Below are positions 55,779-63,687 of a DNA stretch of 64,000 bases, piece by piece; positions within the stretch are counted from its first letter, which is position 1; each line of letters starts with the position of its first letter. Below the pieces are notes generated by a model. It worked only from the letters and a program-made list of their open reading frames with translations, ran no database searches and was not told the DNA's origin. The position numbers and the translations under genes are program-made. The stretch is from Stagnimonas aquatica (GTDB taxonomy: Bacteria; Pseudomonadota; Gammaproteobacteria; Nevskiales; Nevskiaceae): positions 434,001 through 498,000 of the forward strand of contig NZ_RJVO01000003.1 of assembly GCF_003730135.1 (NCBI RefSeq). The letters run 5' to 3'.

Positions 55779-56396
55779 ATGCGTAGTGCCTACGTTCCGA
55801 TCCTGCGCGTCGTCCCAGAGGGCTGGATCGGCGCCGGTCTGCTGATGCTGCTGGCGCTGCTGCTGTGGAGTCTGGAGTCCTGGCAACTCGCGCTGCCGCC
55901 GGCCCTGCTGGCGCCGGTCGCGCTGTATTGGTTTCACGACAACCCTCGCCGCAGCCCCGCCAAGCCGCTGGGTGTGCTGGCGCCGGTGGACGGCGAGGTG
56001 ATCTTTCGCCGCGAATGCCACGACCCCTATCTGGGCCGCGAGGCGATCCGGCTGGGGATCCGGGTTGCGGCCTGGGGCAACTATTTGTTCAGGGCGCCGG
56101 TGGAAGGCGAGGTGTTGGCTGTGCCGGGGGCGTCCCGCCGCGTCAGCCGCATCCAGACCGACGAGGGCGAGGACGTGCTGGTGGTTGCCGCGCAAGGCTG
56201 GCTGCTCGGCGCCCGTCCGGTGTGGATTCCCTACGGCGAGCGGGTCGGGCAGGGACGACTGTGCGGGCTGCGGCGGCTGAGTCGGGTGGTTGACGTCTAC
56301 CTGCCCGCCAGCTCGCGCGTGGAAGTCGCGCTGGGGCAAACGATAAGATGCGGCGAGACCGTCCTCGCCACGCTGCTGCGGAGAACTGAAAGATGA
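55779..56396 (+). CDS. Phosphatidylserine decarboxylase-like protein, degenerate active site
   Basis: 205 aa, aligned by eye to the short proteobacterial Psd type: TM region (about 18-50), YWFHDNPRRSP and GVLAPVDGEVI, then FRAPVEGEVL. The catalytic elements are lost. The DxHxNRxP segment reads GNYLFRAP, and the self-cleavage Gly-Ser before VDVYLP (FGSRVDVYLP in active enzymes) reads RLSRVVDVYLP, so no pyruvoyl group is expected. It is 3' coupled to pssA (ATGA overlap). Likely a non-catalytic paralogue in the position normally held by psd. Confidence 0.78.
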   Translation: MRSAYVPILRVVPEGWIGAGLLMLLALLLWSLESWQLALPPALLAPVALYWFHDNPRRSPAKPLGVLAPVDGEVIFRRECHDPYLGREAIRLGIRVAAWGNYLFRAPVEGEVLAVPGASRRVSRIQTDEGEDVLVVAAQGWLLGARPVWIPYGERVGQGRLCGLRRLSRVVDVYLPASSRVEVALGQTIRCGETVLATLLRRTER

Positions 56397-57175
56397 GCGA
56401 CACCGCGACACCGCGACGCAAGGGTCCCACCAAGGGCATCTACCTGCTGCCCAACCTGTTTACCACCGGCACCCTGTTCGGTGGCTTCTACGCCATCGTC
56501 ATGGCCATGGGCGGCCGCTTCGACCATGCCTGCGTCGGCATCCTGGTGGCGATGATCGCCGACGGTCTCGACGGCCGCATTGCCCGGCTCACCAACACCT
56601 CCACGGACTTTGGCAAGGAGTACGACTCGCTCTGCGACATGGTCGCCTTCGGCATCGCACCGGCCATCGTCGTCTACGCCTACAGCCTCTCGGGCCTGGC
56701 CGAATACCGCTGGCTGGGCGGCAAGCTCGGCTGGGTGATCGCCTTCACCTACGCGGCCTGCGCGGCGCTGCGGTTGGCGCGCTTCAACGTGCTGGCCAAC
56801 ATCGCCGGTGGCAGCAAGGACTTCTTCGGCCTGCCCAGCCCGGCAGCGGCGGCGCTGGTGACCTTCTTCGTATGGAGCGCGGTGGATGTCTGGGGCGTCG
56901 CCGGCCACGAGGTCTTGCTGGTCGCCGCGCCGCTGACTCTGCTGACCGCGCTGTCCATGGTCAGCAGCATCCGCTACAACAGTTTCAAGAAGCTCAATCT
57001 GGCCGGGCGGATGAAGTTCCTGCCCTTCGCCGCGGTGGTCGGCCTGCTGGCGCTGGTGGCGATCAATCCGCCGCAAGTGCTGTTCCTGGTATTCCTGGGC
57101 TACGCCCTGTCCGGCCCGGTCAGCACGCTCTGGCGCCGTCTGCGCAAACCGACCGCTCAGTCGCCGAGCACTTGA
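56393..57175 (+). CDS. pssA: CDP-diacylglycerol-serine O-phosphatidyltransferase
   Basis: 260 aa, about eight TM helices. CDP-alcohol phosphatidyltransferase motif D-G-x2-A-R-x8-G-x3-D-x3-D is complete in DGRIARLTNTSTDFGKEYDSLCD (in parts, about residues 60-82). It makes phosphatidylserine, the substrate for Psd, in the inner membrane. Its start overlaps the psd-like stop by 4 nt. Confidence 0.93.
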   Translation: MSDTATPRRKGPTKGIYLLPNLFTTGTLFGGFYAIVMAMGGRFDHACVGILVAMIADGLDGRIARLTNTSTDFGKEYDSLCDMVAFGIAPAIVVYAYSLSGLAEYRWLGGKLGWVIAFTYAACAALRLARFNVLANIAGGSKDFFGLPSPAAAALVTFFVWSAVDVWGVAGHEVLLVAAPLTLLTALSMVSSIRYNSFKKLNLAGRMKFLPFAAVVGLLALVAINPPQVLFLVFLGYALSGPVSTLWRRLRKPTAQSPST

Positions 57176-57349
57176 TTTCCCGCCGTTCGCGGCTATCCTG
57201 CCTCGCCATGTTTACTTGCCGCGCCATCTCTTCCGCCTCCCGTGCCACCTCGGCATGCCCGAGGCTGTCTGCGCGACTTAGCAAGTGCGTGCTCGTCCCG
57301 GCCTGAAGGCCAGGACACCGGCACGCGCCCGCACGGGGGATAAACCGTG

Positions 57350-57433
57350 ATGAGAGTCTTCTCGCTATTCCCCCCATTCGAATTGAAAGGTCCGCTGCCT
57401 GCGGGCCGGAGTGCTGCCACATGGCCATGCTGA
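57350..57433 (+). CDS. Candidate 27-aa leader peptide overlapping leuA
   Basis: ATG 57350 follows GGGGGA at about 9 nt. The short frame encodes 27 residues with three Leu, two in rare codons for this GC-rich genome (CTA, TTG), and ends at TGA 57433, inside the leuA start region. The layout fits translational coupling or leucine-dependent attenuation, but there is no run of Leu codons. Confidence 0.4.
   Translation: MRVFSLFPPFELKGPLPAGRSAATWPC
57389..57407 (+). promoter_or_regulatory. Hairpin at the leuA ribosome site
   Basis: GGTCCGC (57389-57395) pairs with GCGGGCC (57401-57407; one G-U pair) directly before the leuA ribosome site GGAG (57408-57411). Together with the overlapping short ORF it suggests control of leuA translation. 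The rest of the 245-nt pssA-leuA gap shows nothing else I can support. Confidence 0.4.
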
Positions 57434-59097
57434 AAAATCCCGCCACCAAATACCGTTCCTTCGCGCCGGTCCATCTGCGCGACCGCACCTGGCCCGATGC
57501 CGTGCTCAGCCGGGCGCCGATCTGGTGCAGCGTCGATCTGCGCGACGGCAACCAGTCGCTGATCGAGCCGATGAACCGCGAGCGCAAGCTGCGCATGTTC
57601 CAGTTGCTGGTGAAGCTGGGCTTCAAGGAGATCGAAGTCGGCTTCCCCTCGGCCTCGCAGACCGAGTTCGACTTCATCCGCCATCTGATCGAGAACGATC
57701 TGATCCCCGACGATGTCAGCATCCAGGTGCTGACCCAGGCGCGCGAGCACCTGATCCGTCGCACCTTCGAGGCGCTGAAGGGTGCCAAGAAGGTCGTGCT
57801 GCACTACTACAACGCCACCGCGCCGGTGATGCGCCGCGTCGTGTTCAATCTCAGCCAGGACGAGGTGATCGACCAGTTGGCGGTGCAGCACGCGCGGCTG
57901 ATCAAGCAACTGGCCGCCGAGCAGCCGGAAACCGACTGGACCTTCGAGTACTCGCCGGAGATGTTCTCCGGCACCGAGCTGGACTTCGCCAAGCGCATCG
58001 TCGATGCGGTCACCGAGGTCTGGCAGCCGACGCCGGAGCGGCGCTGCATCATCAACCTGCCGTCGACGGTCGAGCACAGCACGCCGAACATCTTCGCGGA
58101 CATGATCGAGTGGATGCACCGCCACCTGGAGCGGCGCGAATCCATCATCATCAGCGTGCACCCGCACAACGACCGTGGCACCGGCACCGCCGCCGGCGAG
58201 TTCGCGCTGATGGCGGGCGCGGATCGCATCGAAGGCTGCCTGTTCGGCAACGGCGAGCGCACCGGCAATGTCGATCTGGTCAACATCGCGCTGAATCTCT
58301 ACACCCAGGGTGTCGATCCGGGCCTGGACTTCGGGGACATCGACGAAGTCCGCCGCTGTGTGGAGTACTGCAACCAGTTGCCGGTGCATCCGCGCCACCC
58401 TTATGTCGGCGATCTGGTGTTCACCAGCTTTTCCGGCAGCCACCAGGACGCGATCAAGAAGGCCTTCTCGCTGCGTAAGCCGGACGACATCTGGGAGATG
58501 CCCTATCTGCCCATCGACCCGCTGGACCTGGGCCGCAGCTACGAGGCGGTGATCCGCGTCAACTCGCAGTCCGGCAAGGGTGGCATCGCCTACCTGCTGG
58601 AGTCCGAATACGGCCTGACGCTGCCGCGCCGTCTGCAGATCGAGTTCAGCACCGCCGTGCAGGCGGTCACCGATCAGTCCGGCAAGGAGGTGAGCGCCGC
58701 CGACATCTGGGCGCTGTTCCAGACCGAGTATCTGAGCGTCGGCGAGCCCTACGGCTATCTGGCCCATCACCTGGTCGAGGACTCCACCCTGGATCAAGTG
58801 AAGCTGGTCACCGAGGTCGCGGTCAACGGCGAAAAGCACCGCCTGGACGGCAAGGGCAACGGTCCCATCGACGCCTTCGTCAGCGCGCTCTCGGAGCTGA
58901 GTGGCCGCAAGCTGTCGGTGGCCGACTATCAGGAGCACGCGGTCACCGCCGGCAGCGATGCCAAGGCGGTGAGCTACATCGAGCTGAAGGTCGGTGATGG
59001 CCGGCCGGTGTTCGGCGTCGGCATCGACGGCAATATCGTCACCGCATCGCTGAAGGCCATTCTCTCGGCGCTGAATCGCGTCGCCCGCCGCAGTTGA
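57421..59097 (+). CDS. leuA: 2-isopropylmalate synthase (long, leucine-regulated type)
   Basis: 558 aa, class of about 560 residues. First step of leucine synthesis: acetyl-CoA plus 2-ketoisovalerate. Catalytic TIM barrel with [18 protein letters not shown], the metal-binding HPHNDRGTG and [17 protein letters not shown]-terminal regulatory LeuA allosteric domain (about 430-555) that binds leucine. GGAG lies 9 nt before ATG 57421. Confidence 0.94.
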   Translation: MAMLKNPATKYRSFAPVHLRDRTWPDAVLSRAPIWCSVDLRDGNQSLIEPMNRERKLRMFQLLVKLGFKEIEVGFPSASQTEFDFIRHLIENDLIPDDVSIQVLTQAREHLIRRTFEALKGAKKVVLHYYNATAPVMRRVVFNLSQDEVIDQLAVQHARLIKQLAAEQPETDWTFEYSPEMFSGTELDFAKRIVDAVTEVWQPTPERRCIINLPSTVEHSTPNIFADMIEWMHRHLERRESIIISVHPHNDRGTGTAAGEFALMAGADRIEGCLFGNGERTGNVDLVNIALNLYTQGVDPGLDFGDIDEVRRCVEYCNQLPVHPRHPYVGDLVFTSFSGSHQDAIKKAFSLRKPDDIWEMPYLPIDPLDLGRSYEAVIRVNSQSGKGGIAYLLESEYGLTLPRRLQIEFSTAVQAVTDQSGKEVSAADIWALFQTEYLSVGEPYGYLAHHLVEDSTLDQVKLVTEVAVNGEKHRLDGKGNGPIDAFVSALSELSGRKLSVADYQEHAVTAGSDAKAVSYIELKVGDGRPVFGVGIDGNIVTASLKAILSALNRVARRS

Positions 59098-59161
59098 GCA
59101 CGGCATGCCGGCCGCCTTCGGGCGGCTGGCATCGTGTCCGCTGCCACCCGACAATAGCGGC

Positions 59162-59968
59162 ATGAACGGCAAACAGAAAAAGGTGCTTGACGCCCTCGGC
59201 ATCGAGACATGGCAGGCCAAGGGCGCCGGCACCCCCGGCCTGGTGGTCGCGGAAGCGCCGTCCGTCGCGCCACCACCGTCCGCTATGACTGCCTCCAGCC
59301 GTACCCCGCCGGTCGTCAGCTCGCGACCGGCACCGGTGCCGGCTCCCGCAGCGGCACAGCGCCCGGAGGTCGGCGGCTTGGAGCCCGCCACTGCCATCCA
59401 AGTACCGGCCGACTGGGCCGCGCTGCGCGAGCGGGTCAGCGGCTGCCAGCGCTGCAAGCTGTGCAAGACCCGCACCCAGACCGTGTTCGGCGTCGGCAAC
59501 ACCAGCGCGCCGCTGATGGTGGTGGGCGAGGGGCCGGGCGCCGACGAGGATGCCCAGGGCGAACCCTTCGTCGGTCGCGCCGGCAAGCTGCTCGACGAAA
59601 TGCTGCGCTCCATCGGCCGCTCGCGCGCCGACAACACCTACATCGCCAATGTCGTGAAGTGCCGGCCGCCCGGCAACCGCGACCCGGAGCCCGACGAGGT
59701 GGAAGGCTGCCGGCCGTACCTGGACATGCAGATTCAGTTGCTGCAACCCAAGCTGATCGTCGCCTTGGGCCGCATCGCGGCGCAGCGGCTGCTGTCCACC
59801 GATCAGCCGCTGTCGCGCCTGCGCGGCCCCTTGCACCAGTACGGCAAGTCCGAGACGCCGGTGTTCGTCACCTATCACCCGGCCTACCTGTTGCGCAGCC
59901 CCAAGGAAAAAGCCAAGAGCTGGGAAGACCTCAAGAAGGTCTGGCAGCACCTCCACGCCAGTCAATGA
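59162..59968 (+). CDS. Uracil-DNA glycosylase, family 4
   Basis: 268 aa. The catalytic domain (about 95-268) starts with CQRCKLCKTRTQ (Fe-S Cys), then GEGPGADEDAQGEPFVGRAGKLLD (motif 1, GEGPG), KCRPPGNRDP and the motif YHPAYLLRSP. Removes uracil from DNA. The N-terminal ~90 residues are a Pro/Ala-rich linker; some relatives carry a similar extension. It overlaps rimI (ATGA). Confidence 0.9.
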   Translation: MNGKQKKVLDALGIETWQAKGAGTPGLVVAEAPSVAPPPSAMTASSRTPPVVSSRPAPVPAPAAAQRPEVGGLEPATAIQVPADWAALRERVSGCQRCKLCKTRTQTVFGVGNTSAPLMVVGEGPGADEDAQGEPFVGRAGKLLDEMLRSIGRSRADNTYIANVVKCRPPGNRDPEPDEVEGCRPYLDMQIQLLQPKLIVALGRIAAQRLLSTDQPLSRLRGPLHQYGKSETPVFVTYHPAYLLRSPKEKAKSWEDLKKVWQHLHASQ

Positions 59969-60426
59969 GCGCCGAGCTCTGGCACCTGCAAGTGCTCGAC
60001 GCCAGCCGGGTGCCGGACATCCTCGACATCGAGCGGCGCGGCTACCCCTTTCCCTGGACCGAGCAGATCGTCCGCGACAGCCTGCGCCACGGCACCGTCT
60101 GCTGGGGCGTGCTGAATCCGGCCGACGAGCTGCTGGCCTACGCCTTTTTCAGCATGGCGGTAGGCGAGGCGCACGTGCTCAACATCTGCGTCGATCCGGC
60201 CCAGCAGGGGCAGGGCATCGGCCGCTATCTCATGCAGCACCTGCTGGCGCTGGCACGCGAGGAACTGTGCACCGTGGTGCTGCTGGAGGTGCGTCGCTCC
60301 AACAACGCGGCGCGCCGGCTCTACGAGAGCCTGGGCTTCAGCACGCTGGGCGTGCGCAAGGGCTACTATCCGGCGGCCGAGAACAGCCGTGAGGATGCGC
60401 TGGTGCTGGGCTACGAAATCTTCTGA
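59965..60426 (+). CDS. rimI: Ribosomal protein S18 alanine N-acetyltransferase RimI
   Basis: 153 aa GNAT. RimI pattern: ILDIERRGYPFPWTEQIVRDSL near the N-terminus, LNICVDPAQQGQGIGRYLMQ (acetyl-CoA site) and LEVRRSNNAARRLYESLGF with GVRKGYYP. It acetylates the N-terminal Ala of S18. The ATG overlaps the glycosylase stop (ATGA). Confidence 0.93.
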   Translation: MSAELWHLQVLDASRVPDILDIERRGYPFPWTEQIVRDSLRHGTVCWGVLNPADELLAYAFFSMAVGEAHVLNICVDPAQQGQGIGRYLMQHLLALAREELCTVVLLEVRRSNNAARRLYESLGFSTLGVRKGYYPAAENSREDALVLGYEIF

Positions 60427-60440
60427 CCCGAGACCCGTCA

Positions 60441-61673
60441 ATGGCGCCGGACCGCAAGCAGCAGCTCAGCTGGGCCTTCTATGACTGGGCCAATTCGGCG
60501 TTCGCCACCACCGTGCTGGTGGGCCTGTTCCCGATCCTGTTCAACAAGTACTACGCCGCCGGGGTGGACCCGGGCACCAGCACCTTCTACCTCGGTGCCT
60601 ACGGCAACTCCCTGCCCAGCTTCCTGGTGATGCTGATGGCGCCCTGGCTGGGCGTGCTCGCCGACAAGCACGGCTGGAAGAAGCGCCTGCTGCTGTTCTT
60701 CACCCTGCTCGGCGCCAGCGCCACCGCCGGACTGATGCTGGTCGGCGAAGGCCAGTGGCCGCTGGCCATCGCCCTGTTCGCGCTGGGCGGCATCGGCTTC
60801 TTCGGCGGCCTGGGCTTCTACGACTCGCTGCTGGTCAACGTCGCCGCGCCGGCCGAGCGCGACCGGGTCTCCGCGCTCGGTTACGGTCTCGGCTATCTCG
60901 GCGGCGGCCTGCTGTTCGTGCTCAACGTCAGCATGGTGCAGAAGCCGGAGTGGTTCGGGCTCGCCAACGCCGCCGAGGCCGGCAAGTGGGCCTTCGTCAG
61001 CGTCGCGGTGTGGTGGCTGCTGTTCTCCTGGCCGCTGTTCCGCAACGTCCGCGAATCGCGCGCCATGCACGATGTCGGCGCCCTCGGCTGGGCCGCGATC
61101 TGGGCGACCATGAAGCAGATCGCCCGCTACCGCCCGGTGTATCTGTTCCTGTTCGCCTACTGGCTCTACATCGACGCAGTGAACACCGTCGCCAACATGG
61201 CGGTGGACTTCGGCATCAAGCTCGGCTTCGAGCCCGGCGCGCTGATCAAGGCGCTGCTGATCGTGCAGTTCGTCAGCTTCCCGGCCGCCATCGCCTTCGG
61301 CCGCATCGGTGAGCGCTTCGGAGCCCAGCGCGGCCTGTACCTGGGCCTGAGCATCTACATCGGCGTCACCCTCTGGGCGCTGAGCATGCAGACCGAGACC
61401 GACTTCTACCTGATGGCCGCCGCCGTCGGACTGGTACAGGGCGGCGTGCAATCGCTGTCGCGCAGCTTCTATTCCAGCCTGATTCCGAAAGAGTCGGCCG
61501 GGCAGTTCTTCGGCTTCTACAACATGCTCGGCAAGTTCGCGGCCGTGCTCGGCCCGCTGGTGGTGGGCCTCACCGCCAGCCTCACCGGCAATCCCCGGCT
61601 GGCGATCTTCGTGCTGGTGTTCTTCTTCGCCGCTGGCATGTTGCTGCTGTCGCGGGTGCGGTCGCAAAGCTAG
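60441..61673 (+). CDS. UMF1-type MFS transporter
   Basis: 410 aa, about 11-12 TM helices. The family hallmark FYDWANSAFATTV is at the N-terminus, with the LMAPWLGVLADKHGWKK MFS loop and the NTVANMAVDFGIKLG and LIPKESAGQFFGFYN segments of UMF1/Atg22-like permeases. Substrate unknown. Its TAG overlaps the stop of the convergent PlsC gene within CTAG. Confidence 0.86.
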   Translation: MAPDRKQQLSWAFYDWANSAFATTVLVGLFPILFNKYYAAGVDPGTSTFYLGAYGNSLPSFLVMLMAPWLGVLADKHGWKKRLLLFFTLLGASATAGLMLVGEGQWPLAIALFALGGIGFFGGLGFYDSLLVNVAAPAERDRVSALGYGLGYLGGGLLFVLNVSMVQKPEWFGLANAAEAGKWAFVSVAVWWLLFSWPLFRNVRESRAMHDVGALGWAAIWATMKQIARYRPVYLFLFAYWLYIDAVNTVANMAVDFGIKLGFEPGALIKALLIVQFVSFPAAIAFGRIGERFGAQRGLYLGLSIYIGVTLWALSMQTETDFYLMAAAVGLVQGGVQSLSRSFYSSLIPKESAGQFFGFYNMLGKFAAVLGPLVVGLTASLTGNPRLAIFVLVFFFAAGMLLLSRVRSQS

Positions 61674-62254
61674 AGCGCGAACAGTTCGGGATTCTTGGCC
61701 ATCTCGCGCCGGTAGCCGCTCTTGAGCTGGGCGAGGTCGGCCTCGTAGTTGCCGCTGGTGCGGAACGCCGGGGCCAGGCCGATGCACCTGCGGCCGTGGT
61801 CGATATAGGCCGGCAGCACCGGCACACCGGCGGCGTGGGCGATCTGCTGCCAGCCACTCTTCCAGCGCGGGTTGTAATGCCGGGTGCCTTCGGGCGCCAG
61901 TCCCAGAACCAGTTGCGGATGTTCCTGGAAGGCCGCAGTGGTCTGCGCGACCACGCCGCCAGCGGCGCTGCGGTCGATGGGAATGCCGCCGAGCGCCCGC
62001 ATCAGCGGCGCCAGCGGCCCGGAGAACAGAGTGTGCTTGCCGAACCAGCGCACCCGCAGTCCCAGGGCCAGGATCGCGGCCATGCCGAACACGAAATCCC
62101 AGTTGGAGGTGTGTGGCGCCGCAGTCACCACGGCTTTCGGCAGGCTGGGCAGTTGCACTTCCAGGCGCCAGCCGAAAGCGCGCAGCACCGCGCGGCCGAT
62201 GAATCGGGAAACGGCGTTGCCGCCACGGGGAAAGCCCGGTTCTGCTCCGTCCAT
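61670..62254 (-). CDS. 1-acyl-glycerol-3-phosphate acyltransferase-like (PlsC) protein
   Basis: 194 aa. The PlsC motifs are HTSNWD (HX4D, about residue 48) and LAPEGTRHYN. Short, with no clear N-terminal TM helix. Acyltransferases of this size may acylate lysophospholipids or other lipids. ATG 62254 follows AAGGTG. Convergent with the MFS gene and divergent from kynA. Confidence 0.86.
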   Translation of the reverse strand: MDGAEPGFPRGGNAVSRFIGRAVLRAFGWRLEVQLPSLPKAVVTAAPHTSNWDFVFGMAAILALGLRVRWFGKHTLFSGPLAPLMRALGGIPIDRSAAGGVVAQTTAAFQEHPQLVLGLAPEGTRHYNPRWKSGWQQIAHAAGVPVLPAYIDHGRRCIGLAPAFRTSGNYEADLAQLKSGYRREMAKNPELFAL

Positions 62255-62293
62255 GCACCTTGTCCGGGTGTACGGGAGCGTTAGCATGGCGCC

Positions 62294-63088
62294 ATGACCA
62301 CGCCCAAACCCGTCACCTATTCGTCGTATCTGCAGATCGACGCGCTGCTGGCCTTGCAGACGCCTTTGTCGGAAGGACCGGAGCACGACGAAACCCTGTT
62401 CATCATTATCCACCAGGTCTACGAGCTCTGGTTCAAGCAGTTGCTGCACGAACTGGACGGCCTGGAGCGCGCCTTCGCCGCCGCCGACAGTGCCAGGGCG
62501 CTGGCGGCGCTCAAGCGCATGCTCACCATCCTCAAGACCCTGGTGCAGCAGGTGGACGTAATCGAGACGATGACGCCGCTTTCCTTCAATGCCTTCCGGA
62601 CGCGACTGGAGGCCAGCTCCGGATTCCAGTCGGCGCAGTTCCGGCTGCTGGAATTCCGGCTCGGTCACAAGCGGCCAGCGCTGCTGACGCACTACCCCGA
62701 GGGCAGCAGCGAGCGCGAGCGGCTGCAGGCCGCGCTGGCCGCGCCCTGCGCCTGGGATGGCTTCCTGCGCTATCTGCGTGCCCTGGGCTGGGCGGTGCCA
62801 GCAGCGGCGCTGGCACGCGATCCGCAGGCGCCGCTGGCGCCGGATGCGGCCGTGCAGACGCTGCTGATCGAGATCTACCGCCGCAACGACTTCGCGGCCC
62901 AAGTTTGCGAGCGCCTGGTCGATCTCGACGAGGGCTTGCAGGAATGGCGCTACCGCCATGTGAAGATGGTGGAGCGCACCCTGGGCGCCAAACCCGGCAC
63001 CGGCGGCTCGGCCGGAGCCGATTATCTGCGGGCGACCCTGTTCAAGCCGCTGTTTCCGGATCTCTGGGCGATCCGGTCGATGCTCTAG
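62294..63088 (+). CDS. kynA: Tryptophan 2,3-dioxygenase
   Basis: 264 aa heme enzyme starting kynurenine-pathway tryptophan breakdown. Motifs: SSYLQIDALLALQTPLSE, HDETLFIIIHQVYELWFKQ, SGFQSAQFRLLEF and the C-terminal RHVKMVERTLGAKPGTGGSAGADYL (in parts) with the heme-proximal His. Other kynurenine genes are not in the window. Confidence 0.94.
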   Translation: MTTPKPVTYSSYLQIDALLALQTPLSEGPEHDETLFIIIHQVYELWFKQLLHELDGLERAFAAADSARALAALKRMLTILKTLVQQVDVIETMTPLSFNAFRTRLEASSGFQSAQFRLLEFRLGHKRPALLTHYPEGSSERERLQAALAAPCAWDGFLRYLRALGWAVPAAALARDPQAPLAPDAAVQTLLIEIYRRNDFAAQVCERLVDLDEGLQEWRYRHVKMVERTLGAKPGTGGSAGADYLRATLFKPLFPDLWAIRSML

Positions 63089-63094
63089 ATCGGC

Positions 63095-63126
63095 GTCCGC
63101 CCAAGGCTGGAAGCTCTTGGGCGGAC
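63095..63126. terminator. Hairpin between kynA and the Cys-pair protein gene
   Basis: GTCCGCCCAAG (63095-63105) pairs with CTTGGGCGGAC (63116-63126), 7 nt after kynA. Both flanking genes point at it, so a bidirectional terminator is likely, though no T-tract follows. Confidence 0.5.
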
Positions 63127-63136
63127 CGGCGCCGGG

Positions 63137-63532
63137 CTATTCGCCGCGACGCTTTTCCATGCGCTCCTTCCACTTCGCCTTGCGCTCTTCGCAAGCCTTT
63201 GGATCGGCGTCGCACTTGGCCTGCATTTCGGCGCGGCGCTCCTTCATCTGCTGCTTCTTTTCCTCGCATTTCACCGGGTCGGCGTCGCACTTGGCTTTCA
63301 GCTCGGCACGGCGTTCCTGCATCTTCTGCTTCATCTCCTCGCACTTGGCCGGGTCGGCCGCGCATTTCGCCTTCATCTCCTCGGCACGGGCGCGGATCTT
63401 CTCGCACTGGGCCGGATTGTCGGCGCAGTGCTGGGCCACCTTGTCCTGCTGTTCGGGCGTCAGCTCGGCGGCGTGGACAGTACCCAGCAGGGCGATGGAC
63501 AGGGGCAGGGACAACATCAGGCTGCGCAGCAT
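63137..63532 (-). CDS. Small secreted protein with C-x6-C repeat units
   Basis: 131 aa. Sec signal peptide (about 1-21, ending VHA-A). The mature part has four CxxxPxxC-like pairs (C-x6-C), spaced 21, 25 and 25 residues, each followed by a charged helix such as EERRAEMQAK. Tandem alpha-hairpins, each perhaps held by a disulfide, are expected in the periplasm. I recognise no family; metal or heme binding is possible but unproven. Start at ATG 63532. Confidence 0.75.
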   Translation of the reverse strand: MLRSLMLSLPLSIALLGTVHAAELTPEQQDKVAQHCADNPAQCEKIRARAEEMKAKCAADPAKCEEMKQKMQERRAELKAKCDADPVKCEEKKQQMKERRAEMQAKCDADPKACEERKAKWKERMEKRRGE

Positions 63533-63606
63533 GGGAATCTCCGAAGAGTGAACGGTGGTGATGAAAGTCCGGCCGCGCTCAGTTGGTTGACAAGCGATTT
63601 CGGACT

Positions 63607-63634
63607 CTTGAAACCAGGATGCGCGACACCAGTT
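63607..63634 (+). promoter_or_regulatory. Candidate heat-shock (sigma-32) promoter of the hsp20 gene
   Basis: CTTGAAA (63607-63613), 13-bp spacer, CACCAGTT (63627-63634) against consensus CTTGAAA-N11-16-CCCCATnT. It is 53 nt before the start. A small hairpin (63649-63665, CAGAAG/CTTCTG) lies in the leader. Confidence 0.6.
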
Positions 63635-63687
63635 TTGCGTCGTGCGCACAGAAGTCCATCTTCTGAAACCGATGTAGGAGAACCAAC

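Noticed and set aside
57209..57306. Short ORF (32 aa) upstream of leuA
   Set aside because: No ribosome site and no leucine or regulatory pattern; the 57350 frame is a better leader candidate.
57193..59637. 814-aa minus-strand frame opposite leuA
   Set aside because: LeuA is certain and occupies the plus strand. The antisense frame is compositionally a codon-bias shadow.
60438..62258. 606-aa minus-strand frame over the MFS gene
   Set aside because: The MFS protein on the plus strand has clear signatures, and the PlsC gene uses another frame.
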